Assembly: GCF_030269645.1 (NCBI RefSeq)
Contig: NZ_BSTR01000004.1
Coordinates: forward strand, 248,001 to 312,000
Direction: 5' to 3'
DNA length: 64,000 nucleotides
DNA from: Actinokineospora sp. NBRC 105648
Lineage (GTDB): Bacteria; Actinomycetota; Actinomycetes; Mycobacteriales; Pseudonocardiaceae
In this document: positions 51,566-60,303 of the stretch, one piece after another
Position numbering within the stretch: position 1 is the first letter of the stretch
Layout: every line of letters starts with the position of its first letter
Translations under genes and position numbers: made by a program
The notes under the pieces: generated by a model
What the model was told of the DNA's origin: nothing
The model's input: the letters and a program-made list of their open reading frames with translations, nothing else
The model's database searches: none

Positions 51566-53656
51566 GTGGGCGGACCCGACGCGTTCGCGCGCATGTGGGC
51601 CACTGTGCTCACCGAAACCGGCTACGTGGCCATGGACCACCGTGGGCTCGTCGACCAGGTGCGCGAATACACGGAGGTGCTGCTCGCCGCCCTGCGCTCG
51701 CCCCGGTTCAACCCGGTGCCGGTCGAGGGTGTCGGCGCCGGCCTGGTCGCGCTCCGGCTCACCGCCTCGCGCGCGCTGGCCACCTCGCTGCAGCTGATCG
51801 GCGAGGAGCTGCTGCGCGTGGTCGACACCCCGGACCTCAAGGCCGAGCGGCTGCCCGCGGTGCAGGGCGCGTTCGCCAACGGGTTCGCCACCGCGATGCA
51901 GTACAAGATCTTCCGCGACCAGGAGGCCATCCGGCGGGCCGCCCTCGACGCCCGCCGCGGCGCCGAGTCGGCCCTGCTCGCCAGCGAGGCCCGGTTCCGC
52001 GCGATGTTCGACCAGGCCGCCGTCGGCATCGCCATCGCCGACGCGCGCGGCGTGCTGGTCGAGGTCAACACCGCGCTCGCCACCATGCTCGGCTACCAGG
52101 TCCGGCACATGCGCGGCATGAACGTCAACGCGCTCCGCTTCCCGAACGAGCCCGCCGCCATGCACCAGCCGCTGCTGGAGATGAGCGTGGGCGAGCGCGA
52201 CCACTACCGGATGGAGCGGCTGCTGCGCCGGTCCGACGGCACCCCGCTGTGGACCGACCTGTCGGTGTCGCTGGTCCGGGACGAGACGGGGGTCCCGCAG
52301 TACCTGGTGGGCATGTTCGAGGACATCACCGAGCGGCACCTGCTCGAGGACCGGCTGCGGCACCAGGCCAACCACGACCCGCTCACCGGCCTGGGCAACC
52401 GGGCGCTGTTCACCGAGCGGCTCAGCGCCGCGTTCGCCTGCGGCGGCGACACCCGGGTGGGCGTCTGCTACCTGGACCTGGACGGCTTCAAGGTCATCAA
52501 CGACAGCCTGGGCCACGACATCGGCGACGACCTGCTGGTCGCGGTGGCCGCCCGGCTCGACGACCTGGTCACCGCCCCCGGGCGGATGGTCGCCCGGATG
52601 GGCGGCGACGAGTTCGTCGTGCTGATCGAGCGCAGCGCGGGCCCCGACGAGCTGGTGGCCCTGGCCGAGAAGATCCTGGCCGCGCTGGCCGAACCGGTGC
52701 CGATCGGCGGCCACCGGCTCTCGGTCTCGGCGAGCATCGGCCTGGTGGAGCGCGCCGTGGTCGGCGCCACCCCGGCCGAGACCATGCGGGACGCGGACGT
52801 GACGCTGTACTGGGCCAAGGCGGACGGCAAGAACCGTTGGGCCGGTTACGATCCCGAGCGCAACGCCCGCGAGGTAGCCCGGTTCACGCTCTCGGCGCGG
52901 ATGCCCGCCGCGGTGGAGAGCGAAGAGTTCTATGTGGACTACCAGCCGATCGTGCGGCTCAGCGACAGCAAGCTGGTCGGGGTGGAGGCGCTGGTCCGCT
53001 GGGCGCACCCGGAGTTCGGCAGACTGGGGCCCGACCAGTTCATCGGGCTGGCCGAGGAGACCGGGTTGATCGTCCCCTTGGGACGGTGGGTGCTCCGCGA
53101 GGCGACCCGGCAGGCCCGCCGCTGGCACGACGCGTACGGGAGCCGGGCGCCGCTGGTGAGCGTCAACCTGGCGGCCCGCCAGACCGAGGAGCCGAACCTG
53201 GTCGCGGACGTGGCGACGATCATCAAGGCGGCCAACCTGCCGCCGTCGAGCATCCAGCTGGAGCTGACCGAGAGCGCCATCATGGGCACCACCGGCGGCC
53301 CGCTGCAGGCGCTGCACGACCTGGCGGACCTGGGCATCCGGATCGCGATCGACGACTTCGGCACCGGGTACTCGAACCTGGCCTACCTGCGGCACCTGCC
53401 GGTGCACGCGATCAAGCTGGCGGGCTCGTTCATGGAGGGCCTGCGCGACGGGGCCGAGGCCGATCCGGCCGACGCTCAGATCGTGACGACGCTGGTGGCC
53501 CTGTCGCACGCGCTCGGGCACGAGGTGATCGCCGAGGGCGTCGAGGACCCGGGGCAGGCGGAGCAGTTGCGCGCCATCGGTTGTGACAGCGCGCAGGGCT
53601 GGTTGTTCGCCAAACCGGGCCGGCCCGAAGAGATCGAGCGCTGGCTGGAGGTCTGA
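51566..53656 (+). CDS. PAS-GGDEF-EAL cyclic-di-GMP protein (696 aa)
   Basis: A dual cyclic-di-GMP synthase/phosphodiesterase candidate. Residues 1-130 are a helical sensory region, 138-256 a PAS domain (FDQAAVGIAIADARGVLVEV), 265-425 a GGDEF domain with intact GGDEF (346-350, RMGGDEFVVL), and about 440-690 an EAL domain with intact VEALVRW and the DDFGTGYSNLAYL loop. Both active sites look usable. No membrane segment, so cytosolic. AGGAG is 6 nt before the GTG at 51566; an earlier GTG at 51542 lies upstream of that site. Regulates development or motility-like traits in actinomycetes. Confidence 0.92.
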   Translation: MGGPDAFARMWATVLTETGYVAMDHRGLVDQVREYTEVLLAALRSPRFNPVPVEGVGAGLVALRLTASRALATSLQLIGEELLRVVDTPDLKAERLPAVQGAFANGFATAMQYKIFRDQEAIRRAALDARRGAESALLASEARFRAMFDQAAVGIAIADARGVLVEVNTALATMLGYQVRHMRGMNVNALRFPNEPAAMHQPLLEMSVGERDHYRMERLLRRSDGTPLWTDLSVSLVRDETGVPQYLVGMFEDITERHLLEDRLRHQANHDPLTGLGNRALFTERLSAAFACGGDTRVGVCYLDLDGFKVINDSLGHDIGDDLLVAVAARLDDLVTAPGRMVARMGGDEFVVLIERSAGPDELVALAEKILAALAEPVPIGGHRLSVSASIGLVERAVVGATPAETMRDADVTLYWAKADGKNRWAGYDPERNAREVARFTLSARMPAAVESEEFYVDYQPIVRLSDSKLVGVEALVRWAHPEFGRLGPDQFIGLAEETGLIVPLGRWVLREATRQARRWHDAYGSRAPLVSVNLAARQTEEPNLVADVATIIKAANLPPSSIQLELTESAIMGTTGGPLQALHDLADLGIRIAIDDFGTGYSNLAYLRHLPVHAIKLAGSFMEGLRDGAEADPADAQIVTTLVALSHALGHEVIAEGVEDPGQAEQLRAIGCDSAQGWLFAKPGRPEEIERWLEV

Positions 53657-53770
53657 CCGGCAGGCGGCTCACCGCTGCGACTGCGTCATCGGGCGGTCAC
53701 ATTCGTCGAGCCCGCCGATTCACCGCGGGTCGGGCTCGGTGGTCGGTTCGGTCAATTCGTTCGGGGCGGT

Positions 53771-54181
53771 TCACTGGGTCGGCTGGGGCAAGGCGGCGAT
53801 CACACGGTCCAGCACGGCGCGCCAGTGGTCGCGTTGCCGGGCGCGTTCTTCGGCGTCAGCGAGCCATTCCTGGTGGAACCGCAGGGTGGTGTTGGCGCCC
53901 TTTGTAGACAGTGCTACTTGGACAGTGGTGTCGTGGTCCCAGTCCGCCGGGCGCCAGGTGAGGCGGACGCGGTCGTTCTCGTGGTAGCTGCGGACTTCGC
54001 CAGTCGTGCCGTCGGCGGTGGTGTAGCGGGAGCCCTTCTCGGGCTGGAGGTCGGCGCCCGCACCGAGCCAGATGGCGGTGCCCTCGGGGCTGGAGATGAA
54101 GCGCCACAGGTGTTCCAGGGCGTACGGGAGCGTCTTGGAGACGCCGATGTTCCACCCCACGTCTTTGGTTTGACCCACCAT
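53771..54181 (-). CDS. SRPBCC/AHSA1-like domain protein (136 aa)
   Basis: A helix-grip fold protein: TLPYALEHLWRFISSPEGTAIW, then GEVRSYHENDRVRLTWRPADW and TTLRFHQEWLADAEERARQRDHWRAVL, all usual for the AHSA1 branch. It probably binds a hydrophobic ligand. GGAGGG is 8 nt before the ATG. It is divergent from the CGNR gene and separated from it by 60 bp, with one shared operator-like inverted repeat. Confidence 0.85.
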   Translation of the reverse strand: MVGQTKDVGWNIGVSKTLPYALEHLWRFISSPEGTAIWLGAGADLQPEKGSRYTTADGTTGEVRSYHENDRVRLTWRPADWDHDTTVQVALSTKGANTTLRFHQEWLADAEERARQRDHWRAVLDRVIAALPQPTQ

Positions 54182-54198
54182 CCGCGCACCCTCCCGCT

Positions 54199-54241
54199 GT
54201 AACCGCTTTAACCGGTAGATGACACCGACTATAGTGGTTAC
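54199..54241 (+). promoter_or_regulatory. promoter and inverted repeat for a leaderless CGNR gene
   Basis: A -35-like TTTAAC (54207-54212) is 17 bp from a -10 TATAGT (54230-54235), putting the transcription start at or next to the ATG at 54242. GTAACCGCT (54199-54207) and AGTGGTTAC (54233-54241) form an 8/9 inverted repeat covering both elements, a likely operator. Confidence 0.55.
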
Positions 54242-54841
54242 ATGCGGGTCCTCACCAGCCCTACCGGCACGCGATACACCTTCGACCCGGGCAGCCCGGC
54301 GGTCGAACTCCTGCTCAGCGGCGGCCCGGGCCGGTATGAGAGGTGGGAGGTGCTGCACGAGCCCGCCGACCTGCGCACCTGGCTGGCGGACTCGATGCTC
54401 GGGGGCATGGCGCCGCTCACGGACCTGCGGATCCGCCCGGCGGAGCTCGCCCGGGTCAAACACGTCCGAGACGCCCTGTGGGATGTGCTGGTCGCGGTGG
54501 CCCGCGGTGAGGAGCCGGTGGGGTCGCACATCGAAATCCTCAACCAGGCGGCGGAATCCCCACCCCGCCCCCGCGTAGATCCAGACACCGGCGCCCGCGA
54601 GTGGGTGGGCCCGGTCACCGGAACCCAGGTGCTCGGCGCCCTCGCCCGGGACGCGCTGGATATCCTGAGCACGGGTCGCCGATCGCGGATCCGCGAGTGC
54701 GCGGCCGGGGATTGCCACTTGGTCTTCGAGGACACCTCAAGACCGGGCAACCGCCGCTGGTGCTCCATGCAGCGCTGCGGGAACCGCAACAAGATCAATA
54801 ACTTTCGGGCCCCGGCCGGTCCGGAGATCGGTCAGGGGTAG
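54242..54841 (+). CDS. CGNR zinc-finger protein (199 aa)
   Basis: A probable transcription regulator. The N-terminal two thirds are an ABATE-like domain (TRYTFDPGSPAVELLLSGG, LRTWLADSMLGG), and the C-terminus is the CGNR zinc finger: CAAGDCHLVFEDTSRP followed by RRWCSMQRCGNRNK, with four cysteines. No Shine-Dalgarno is seen, in keeping with a leaderless message. It faces away from the SRPBCC gene, which it may control with itself through the shared inverted repeat. Confidence 0.88.
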   Translation: MRVLTSPTGTRYTFDPGSPAVELLLSGGPGRYERWEVLHEPADLRTWLADSMLGGMAPLTDLRIRPAELARVKHVRDALWDVLVAVARGEEPVGSHIEILNQAAESPPRPRVDPDTGAREWVGPVTGTQVLGALARDALDILSTGRRSRIRECAAGDCHLVFEDTSRPGNRRWCSMQRCGNRNKINNFRAPAGPEIGQG

Positions 54842-54950
54842 GGCGAGAGGTTGGAAACAGGGCGAGACGTCGGCCGGGAAGTGGGCGGGGCGAGGGGGCA
54901 GGCGAGAGTTCGGCCGAAGAGGTCCGTCGAGAGTTGGGTCAAGGGGTCGG

Positions 54951-55289
54951 TCAGGACTGATCGTCGGCGTCGGACCGTGCGGGGGTGAACTGGCCGTCCG
55001 GCTTGGTGATCATCAGGAACAGCCGGGTCACCGTCGGGCACGGCCACTCGCCACCGCAGGTGTCGGTGTGGTCCTCGTCGCCGGTGGTGTGCGCGACGAT
55101 CATGTCCCGCACGGTCTGGCTGAACTCGATCACGAGCGCGCGGAGCACCTCGACCTCGCTCTCGACCCACGTGGTCCGGTCCTCCACCCAGTACTCGACC
55201 GCCTCGACGCGCTCCAGCAACAAATTGCGTACGTAGTCTTGCGAGGCGACGAGGACGGGGTTCGGGGAGTCGATCTGCATCTGGGTCAT
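54951..55289 (-). CDS. small hypothetical protein (112 aa)
   Basis: A helical protein (LLLERVEAVEYWVEDRTTWV, VEVLRALVIEFSQTVRDMI) with a central acidic loop and two cysteines in TDTCGGEWPCPTVTRL. Not recognised. No Shine-Dalgarno is visible before the ATG, so the message may be leaderless. It points away from the XRE/DUF397 pair and its promoter lies in the same 104 bp. Confidence 0.6.
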   Translation of the reverse strand: MTQMQIDSPNPVLVASQDYVRNLLLERVEAVEYWVEDRTTWVESEVEVLRALVIEFSQTVRDMIVAHTTGDEDHTDTCGGEWPCPTVTRLFLMITKPDGQFTPARSDADDQS

Positions 55290-55393
55290 GACAACAACCC
55301 AAATGGGGTCCCGACGGTCAAGCTAGCGGAAAACATTAGCCCGATCGGGTGGCAATTTCCCCTTGCCCGACGGTCCATCGGTATCAGTGTCAC

Positions 55394-56272
55394 ATGGACT
55401 ACAGGGAGCCCACAATCCGCAGTCGCGAACTGGGCGAGGGACTGCGCGCGGCGATGGTGGGGGCGGGTCTCAACGGCAAGCAGATCGCCAGGGTGCTGGA
55501 CTGGTCGGAGAGCAAGGTGTCGCGGATGTTCCAGGGCACGCGAGGCGTGTCCGAGGTGGATGTCGCGATGTTCCTCGGCGTCTGCGGCGTGGCGGGCGAA
55601 GAGGGTGAACGCTTGCTGGGCTTGTGCAAGGAGCGGGACACGAAGAGCTGGTTCCAGCAATACGGATCCCGGCTACCCAAGCAACTCCGCACTCTCATGG
55701 ATCACGAAGAGCAAGCCGAGGCAATTGCTCAGTTCGAGCCGATCTTGGTCCCAGGTTTGCTGCAAACAGCCGACTACGCCAAGGCGGTCATCCAACGCAT
55801 CGTCAACGTCCCGCGCGATGAGATCGAAGAGCGGGTGATCGCTCGGCTTGCGCGGCAGCAGAAGCTGAAGCGTGACAGGGCGGTGAGCTGCACCTTCTAC
55901 CTCCACGAGTTCGTTCTCCGCCTGCCGGTGGGAGGCGCCGAAGTGATGTCCGGCCAACTGCACGAGCTACTGAGGCAGTCGGTGCGCAACCACATCTCGA
56001 TCCGGATCGTGCCCGCAGACTTCGGCGCTCACGCCGGCACTGCCGGCACCTTCGAGCTGATGGAGTTCAAAGGGCGCCACAAGCCGGTGGCCTATATCGA
56101 GAGCGAGACCTCATGCTTGTTCATGGAGCAGGCCGCAGAGATCGAGGCCTACCGGGCGATCCTCGCCGAGCTAGCTGTCACGGCGCTGGGTGAGCAACAA
56201 TCGAGGGAGCTGATTGCCAACCTGGCAACCGAGCTCTATGCCGATCGGGAGGACAACGATGAGCGGGCCTGA
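55394..56272 (+). CDS. XRE-family regulator with DUF5753 domain (292 aa)
   Basis: N-terminal helix-turn-helix (GLNGKQIARVLDWSESKVSR) and a C-terminal DUF5753 sensor-like domain (FEPILVPGLLQTADYAK, VGGAEVMSGQLHELLRQ, FELMEFKGRHKPVAYIES). This is the large Streptomyces-type family whose gene is paired with a DUF397 gene. The pair may control antibiotic or developmental genes or act as a toxin-antitoxin-like module; roles remain unsettled. The ATG at 55394 has no strong Shine-Dalgarno, and a -10-like TATCAG lies 7 bases upstream, suggesting a leaderless message. It overlaps the DUF397 gene by 14 bp. Confidence 0.9.
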   Translation: MDYREPTIRSRELGEGLRAAMVGAGLNGKQIARVLDWSESKVSRMFQGTRGVSEVDVAMFLGVCGVAGEEGERLLGLCKERDTKSWFQQYGSRLPKQLRTLMDHEEQAEAIAQFEPILVPGLLQTADYAKAVIQRIVNVPRDEIEERVIARLARQQKLKRDRAVSCTFYLHEFVLRLPVGGAEVMSGQLHELLRQSVRNHISIRIVPADFGAHAGTAGTFELMEFKGRHKPVAYIESETSCLFMEQAAEIEAYRAILAELAVTALGEQQSRELIANLATELYADREDNDERA

Positions 56273-56501
56273 GCCGGACGTCCTGGACAGGATCGTCTGG
56301 CGCAAGAGCAGTTTCAGTGCTGGCAACGGCGGATGTGTAGAGGTGGGGTGGCGGAAGAGCAGTTTCAGCGCGGGCAGTGGCGCTTGTGTCGAGGTCGGTC
56401 CCAGCGCCACCGGGGTGGCTGTGCGGGACTCCAAGCAGGTCGACAGCCCACTCCTCTCCTTCCCCACCCCCGACTGGCGCTCCTTCCTGACCTCCCTCTA
56501 A
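56259..56501 (+). CDS. DUF397 protein with internally duplicated motif (80 aa)
   Basis: A DUF397 protein of the type paired with DUF5753 regulators. The family motif WRKSSFSAGNGGCVEVG is followed at once by a second, nearly identical 17-residue copy (WRKSSFSAGSGACVEVG), then VAVRDSKQVDSP and the family end. Standard members have the motif once. GGGAGG lies 7 nt before the ATG at 56259, which overlaps the regulator's stop region. Confidence 0.9.
   Translation: MSGPEPDVLDRIVWRKSSFSAGNGGCVEVGWRKSSFSAGSGACVEVGPSATGVAVRDSKQVDSPLLSFPTPDWRSFLTSL
56298..56399 (+). repeat. 51-bp tandem duplication inside the DUF397 gene
   Basis: Two adjacent 51-nt units (56298-56348 and 56349-56399) encode two 17-residue copies of the DUF397 motif. 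Third-position changes between them show that the duplication is not brand-new. Confidence 0.85.
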
Positions 56502-56520
56502 CCCACCCTCAACCCACCCG

Positions 56521-57066
56521 CTACACCCGCGCCAGGTCCGCCGCGGGAACGACCGCCGTGATCGGTCCGCTCGGGTTCACCACCAGCGGGTGCCCGTGCA
56601 ACATCCGTGCCACGTCTCGTCCGCGTACCTCTCGCCACCCCGGCCACGCGGGCGGCACGTGCGCGGGCGAGGTGCACACCGGCACCATCACGCGTCCGTC
56701 GCGGTTGCGGAAGCCGGTCACCTCCCGATCCCCTGACGACCTCGCGAAGATCAACAATTCCGCCGCCAGCAACTCCGGGAGCAACTCCTGCTGTTCCAGG
56801 TGCCTGGTGAAGATCAGCTGGATCGCCTTCTCCAACCGGTTGGTCGCCACCGGCATCCGCAGTGCCGTTGGTGACGGGCGGTAGTCATCATTGGCCCGAA
56901 AGCCGTCACCGATGTCACCCCGCTCGTCCACCGGGTACGCCCCCACCACCGCCCACGGGGGCAGCTCGTCGTGCGGCCCGAACTCCGGGTCGATCACGTA
57001 CAACCAGCTGTTCGGGTTCGACCGGGCGCTGGCCCGCATGTCGAGGGTGATCTCCGGACGCTCCAT
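56521..57066 (-). CDS. type VII secretion-associated protein (181 aa)
   Basis: Resembles the family annotated as type VII secretion system-associated protein in Streptomyces and relatives. Its two halves are recognisable: SWLYVIDPEFGPHDELPPWAV with FRANDDYRPSPTAL, and GRVMVPVCTSPAHVPPAWPG with GPITAVVPAADLARV. Cytosolic. GGGAG lies about 8 nt before the ATG at 57066, preferred over a start at 57099. It is divergent from the WXG module that begins at 57256 and shares its promoter region. Confidence 0.8.
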   Translation of the reverse strand: MERPEITLDMRASARSNPNSWLYVIDPEFGPHDELPPWAVVGAYPVDERGDIGDGFRANDDYRPSPTALRMPVATNRLEKAIQLIFTRHLEQQELLPELLAAELLIFARSSGDREVTGFRNRDGRVMVPVCTSPAHVPPAWPGWREVRGRDVARMLHGHPLVVNPSGPITAVVPAADLARV

Positions 57067-57255
57067 CGACGGCTCCCTGTCACGAGACGGTGACGGCATC
57101 CTAGGGCCCGCCGCTCACCTTGGGTAACCGAACTGCTCCGCAGTGCTCACGTCCAAGAATCCCCACGTGATCGGGCAATACCCCGGAACCGTTCCGCGTT
57201 GTCGCCCATCGGAGCTAGAGTCGTCACAAAAGCACAGGACCAGGGGAGTCGAACG

Positions 57256-57636
57256 GTGTTTCTAGCCGATGGCGGCGGGGGGAGTTCCGCACCGGAACCC
57301 GCCTTCGCCGGAACCCAGACCCTGCGGGTCGAGCCGTCCGCCATCCCCGGCGCGCTCGCCGCCTTCCGCGCGGCGCACGCCCGGGTATCCGAGAAGGTCA
57401 CCGCGCTCGACGGCCTCCAGGTCCCCCGCTGGGCCGACGACCCGGTGAGCGGCGAGACCGCCACCGACTTCGTCCGGCGCACCAACGGTGGCGCCGCCGA
57501 CTCCGCGATCACCTGCCTGCGCGGCTACCAGGACCAGCTGCAGAAGGCGATCGACGCGCTCGCCGAGGCCGAACGCGGCTACCAGCTGACCGAGGGCACG
57601 AACTCGGCGATGTGGGGCAAGACCCACCAGGGCTGA
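57256..57636 (+). CDS. WXG100-like protein heading a type VII module (126 aa)
   Basis: A helical protein: LRVEPSAIPGALAAFRAAHARVSEKV, then DFVRRTNGGAADSAITCLRG and LQKAIDALAEAERGYQLTEG. A W-A-D turn (RWADDPVSGE) takes the place of WXG. The GTG at 57256 follows AGGGGAG; the upstream frame to 57199 has no site. It is the first gene of a forward module with a PPE-like protein and EspG, a typical ESX arrangement. Confidence 0.75.
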   Translation: MFLADGGGGSSAPEPAFAGTQTLRVEPSAIPGALAAFRAAHARVSEKVTALDGLQVPRWADDPVSGETATDFVRRTNGGAADSAITCLRGYQDQLQKAIDALAEAERGYQLTEGTNSAMWGKTHQG

Positions 57637-57728
57637 CCGGCCCGCACCAGCACGTCAGTCACGTCCCGCTCGTCCTGCAGAGCTTGTAGAGCTTGTCCGG
57701 CACAGCACCTACCCGAGGGTGATCAGTT

Positions 57729-59063
57729 ATGGCAATGCACCGGTGGTGCGGGTACGACCACCCCACCCTGCACAAGATGATCAACGGCGGGCCCGGCCCG
57801 GCCGCGTCGACGCCGCAGACCGAGTACTGGGACGCGCTCAACGCCGAGCTGGCCGACATCGACGCCGAGCTCAACGCCAAGCTCGCCACCCTGCAGGCCA
57901 GCTGGGAGGGCGGCGCCGCCGACCAGGCCCACGCCGGTCTCACCCCGCTGCAGGCCTGGGCCACCGACGCCCAGACCGGCGCCACCGGCATGCGCGCGTC
58001 CACCGAGTTCCAGGCCGACATGATCGCCCGGGCCCGGTCCGAGATGCCCGAGCCGGTCAAGGTCACCACTCCGGCCCCCTCCGGCTGGGACAAGCTCGCC
58101 GCGGGCGCCGCGCTGCTCACCGGCAACCCCGGACCCGCGGCCGTGGTCGCCGGTCAGGCGCAGGACCACGAGGCGCAGGAGTCCGCGCAGGACGAGGCCT
58201 CGCAGAAGGCCGTCGACACGATGGAGTCCTACCAGTCGAGCAGCCAGTTCAACACCGACACGCTCGGCACCTTCGTGCCGCCGCCGGACGTCGTCGTCTC
58301 CACCCCGCCGCCCTCGGGCGGGGTCGGCTACGAAGTTGGCACCTACGGCGCGAACTTCTCCGGCGCGCACGGCAACACCGGCACCTCGGCCGCCAACTTC
58401 TCCACCTCGCACGTCACCGTCACCGGTGGTAACAACCATGTCGCCCCGGCGGGCACCGGTGGTAGCCACTTCGTGCCGACTGTGACCACCGGCGGTCACC
58501 CGTCGCCCACCGGCTACACGCCGCTCGCGGGCGGCACCACACCTTCAGGTTTCACGCCGTTCGAGGGCGGGGCCAAGGCGCCGATCAAGTTCGACCCGAT
58601 CACCACCAACACGCCCACCGGCACCGGTGGTCCGGGTGGTGGCGGGCAGTTCACCGCCAACGGTGTCGGCGGCTTCTCCGGTCAGCTCTCCGGCGGTGTC
58701 AACAGCGCCGAAGGCTTGCGCGGCGGCGGTTCCACGGGCGCCAGGGGCGGTCTGGGCACCGGCGCGGGCTCGCCCGGCGGCTCCGGCGCGACCGCGGGGG
58801 CCGAGGGCAACCGCGGCCAGGTCGGTCGCGGCGGCATGTCGGGCGCGGGTGCGCTCGGCGGTGGCGGCGAGAACGTGATGGGCACCCGTTCCGGCGCCTC
58901 GGCCACCGGCCGTGGCGGGGTCGGCGCCGGTGGCGCGGGCACCCGTTCGGGCCAGGAGTCCGACGAGGAGGAGTACGAGACCGCCAGCTACCTGGTCGAG
59001 ACCGACGACGTCTTCGGCGACGACCGCGCGGTCTCGCAGGCCGTCCTCGGCGCGGACGAGTGA
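57729..59063 (+). CDS. PPE-like/WXG100 secreted protein with Gly-rich tail (444 aa)
   Basis: Residues 1-110 form the helical export domain with the turn ASWEGGAADQAH (W59-x-G61). After a linker come Gly/Thr/Ser-rich low-complexity repeats (GTGGPGGGGQF, GAGALGGGGENV) and a C-terminal motif YLVETDDVFGDDRAVSQAVL that recurs in actinobacterial PPE-like proteins and may be the export or chaperone-binding signal. The EspG next door would bind it. Surface-exposed or secreted. Overlaps the EspG start by one base (TGATG). Confidence 0.8.
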   Translation: MAMHRWCGYDHPTLHKMINGGPGPAASTPQTEYWDALNAELADIDAELNAKLATLQASWEGGAADQAHAGLTPLQAWATDAQTGATGMRASTEFQADMIARARSEMPEPVKVTTPAPSGWDKLAAGAALLTGNPGPAAVVAGQAQDHEAQESAQDEASQKAVDTMESYQSSSQFNTDTLGTFVPPPDVVVSTPPPSGGVGYEVGTYGANFSGAHGNTGTSAANFSTSHVTVTGGNNHVAPAGTGGSHFVPTVTTGGHPSPTGYTPLAGGTTPSGFTPFEGGAKAPIKFDPITTNTPTGTGGPGGGGQFTANGVGGFSGQLSGGVNSAEGLRGGGSTGARGGLGTGAGSPGGSGATAGAEGNRGQVGRGGMSGAGALGGGGENVMGTRSGASATGRGGVGAGGAGTRSGQESDEEEYETASYLVETDDVFGDDRAVSQAVLGADE

Positions 59064-59875
59064 TGCCGTTCGGGGCGGTCGAGGTGGCCAGCGAACCGGT
59101 CTCGCTCTCCGCGCTGGAGTTCGACGTGCTCTGGGAACACCTGGCGCCGGGCACCATGCCGCTGGTGGTCAAGGTGCCCTCGCCGGGCAAGACCTACGAG
59201 GAGCGCGCCGCGCTGACCGACCGCGTCTGGGCCGGTCTCGAGGCGCGTGGTCTCGGTCGCAAGGTCGACGTGCACCCGGAGATCGAGCACCTGTTCGCGA
59301 TCCTGGCCCGGCCCGACCGCGAGGTCGACGGCCGCACCTGGATCGGGCGCGGCGTCCGGCTGCTGGCGTGCGCGCTCGGCGAGAACGACGGCGCGCTGGC
59401 CGTGCTCAGCGACGACGGCACGATCCGGCTGAGCCGCACCTCGCCCGCCGGCCTGCCCGCGGCCGCGGTCGGCGTGCTGCCGGTGGTGAACGCGGGCCCC
59501 GGCCAGTCGATCACCTTGCGCACCAACGACTTCGAGTCCGCCGCAGCGGCGGCCGAGGGCACCCAGAAGGGGTTCGAGAACGCCCTGCGGTCGCGCGGGG
59601 TCCGGGCCGAGGACGCCACCGCGCTCACCGAGATGATCACCGATGTGCTGGGCACCGGCAACTTCGGCGCCGCCGCCCGCGACCGCCTGGACCGCCGCGT
59701 CCGCGCCGACCGCGTGGTGTCGTTCTTCGACACCGAGCACGGCCGCTACGTGCAGGTCCGCCGGGCGGCACCGGACAAGACCCTGTGGACCACCATCTCC
59801 CCCGCCGACAACCGGCGGCTCGTGCAGCAGGTCGAGGACGTCCTCGCCGACGTGGTCCGGGGCACCGAGGACTAG
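59063..59875 (+). CDS. EspG-family type VII secretion chaperone (270 aa)
   Basis: ESX chaperone for PPE-like substrates: VSLSALEFDVLWEHLAPGTMP at the start, TWIGRGVRLLACALGENDGALAVL in the middle, and a long C-terminal helix (NRRLVQQVEDVLADVVRG). ATG at 59063 is reached by a stop-start overlap with the PPE-like gene, so the substrate and its chaperone are made together. A GTG one codon earlier is possible. More family-like than the EspG at 48155. Confidence 0.85.
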   Translation: MPFGAVEVASEPVSLSALEFDVLWEHLAPGTMPLVVKVPSPGKTYEERAALTDRVWAGLEARGLGRKVDVHPEIEHLFAILARPDREVDGRTWIGRGVRLLACALGENDGALAVLSDDGTIRLSRTSPAGLPAAAVGVLPVVNAGPGQSITLRTNDFESAAAAAEGTQKGFENALRSRGVRAEDATALTEMITDVLGTGNFGAAARDRLDRRVRADRVVSFFDTEHGRYVQVRRAAPDKTLWTTISPADNRRLVQQVEDVLADVVRGTED

Positions 59876-59876
59876 C

Positions 59877-60251
59877 TTGCCGCGCAAACCCGTTGACCCA
59901 CGAGAACTCCGCGAGGCCGTCGCCGCCGTCCTGCCCTGGCTCGACGGTGGCCCGCAGCCCGCTCGCCCGGTGTTGGCCGCCGCCGTGCGGCTTAGCTTGC
60001 GCACACTGGAGAACGACGTCCCCGGCCACACCGTCGAGGTCCGGGTGCCGCCGTTCGCGGCGGTCCAGTGCATCGACGGTCCCCGGCACACCCGTGGAAC
60101 TCCACCCAATGTTGTGGAGACCGACCCCCGGACGTGGCTGGAACTGATCACCGGCGCGCTGCCGTGGGCGACGGCTGTGGGCGACGGCCGGGTGACGGCG
60201 TCCGGCTCCCGCGCCGACCTGTCGAGCCTGCTGCCGATGCTGCGCTACTGA
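59877..60251 (+). CDS. sterol-carrier (SCP2-like) family protein (124 aa)
   Basis: A small protein typical of a conserved actinobacterial sterol-carrier family: PRKPVDPRELREAVAAVLPWL at the start and DPRTWLELITGALPWATAV then GSRADLSSLLPML at the end. The probable role is binding a lipid or small hydrophobic ligand. The TTG start has GAGG with 6-nt spacing; no other start is available. It begins one base after the EspG stop, so is part of that operon. Its 3' end merges into a 15-bp repeat. Confidence 0.78.
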   Translation: MPRKPVDPRELREAVAAVLPWLDGGPQPARPVLAAAVRLSLRTLENDVPGHTVEVRVPPFAAVQCIDGPRHTRGTPPNVVETDPRTWLELITGALPWATAVGDGRVTASGSRADLSSLLPMLRY

Positions 60252-60252
60252 C

Positions 60253-60303
60253 ACCCGGGCTACTGCTACCTGGGCTACTGGCACCTGGGCTACTGGCACC
60301 CGG
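60253..60303 (+). repeat. 15-bp tandem repeat, three and a half copies
   Basis: ACCYGGGCTACTGSY repeats at 60253, 60268 and 60283 with a partial fourth at 60298. The unit resembles the last codons of the gene upstream (CGCTACTGAC), so the array may have grown from the gene end. The rest of 60304-60416 holds no gene. Confidence 0.8.

Noticed and set aside
51512..53521. Reverse-strand open frame over the GGDEF-EAL gene
   Set aside because: Antisense shadow; no motifs, and the opposite strand has intact PAS, GGDEF and EAL domains.
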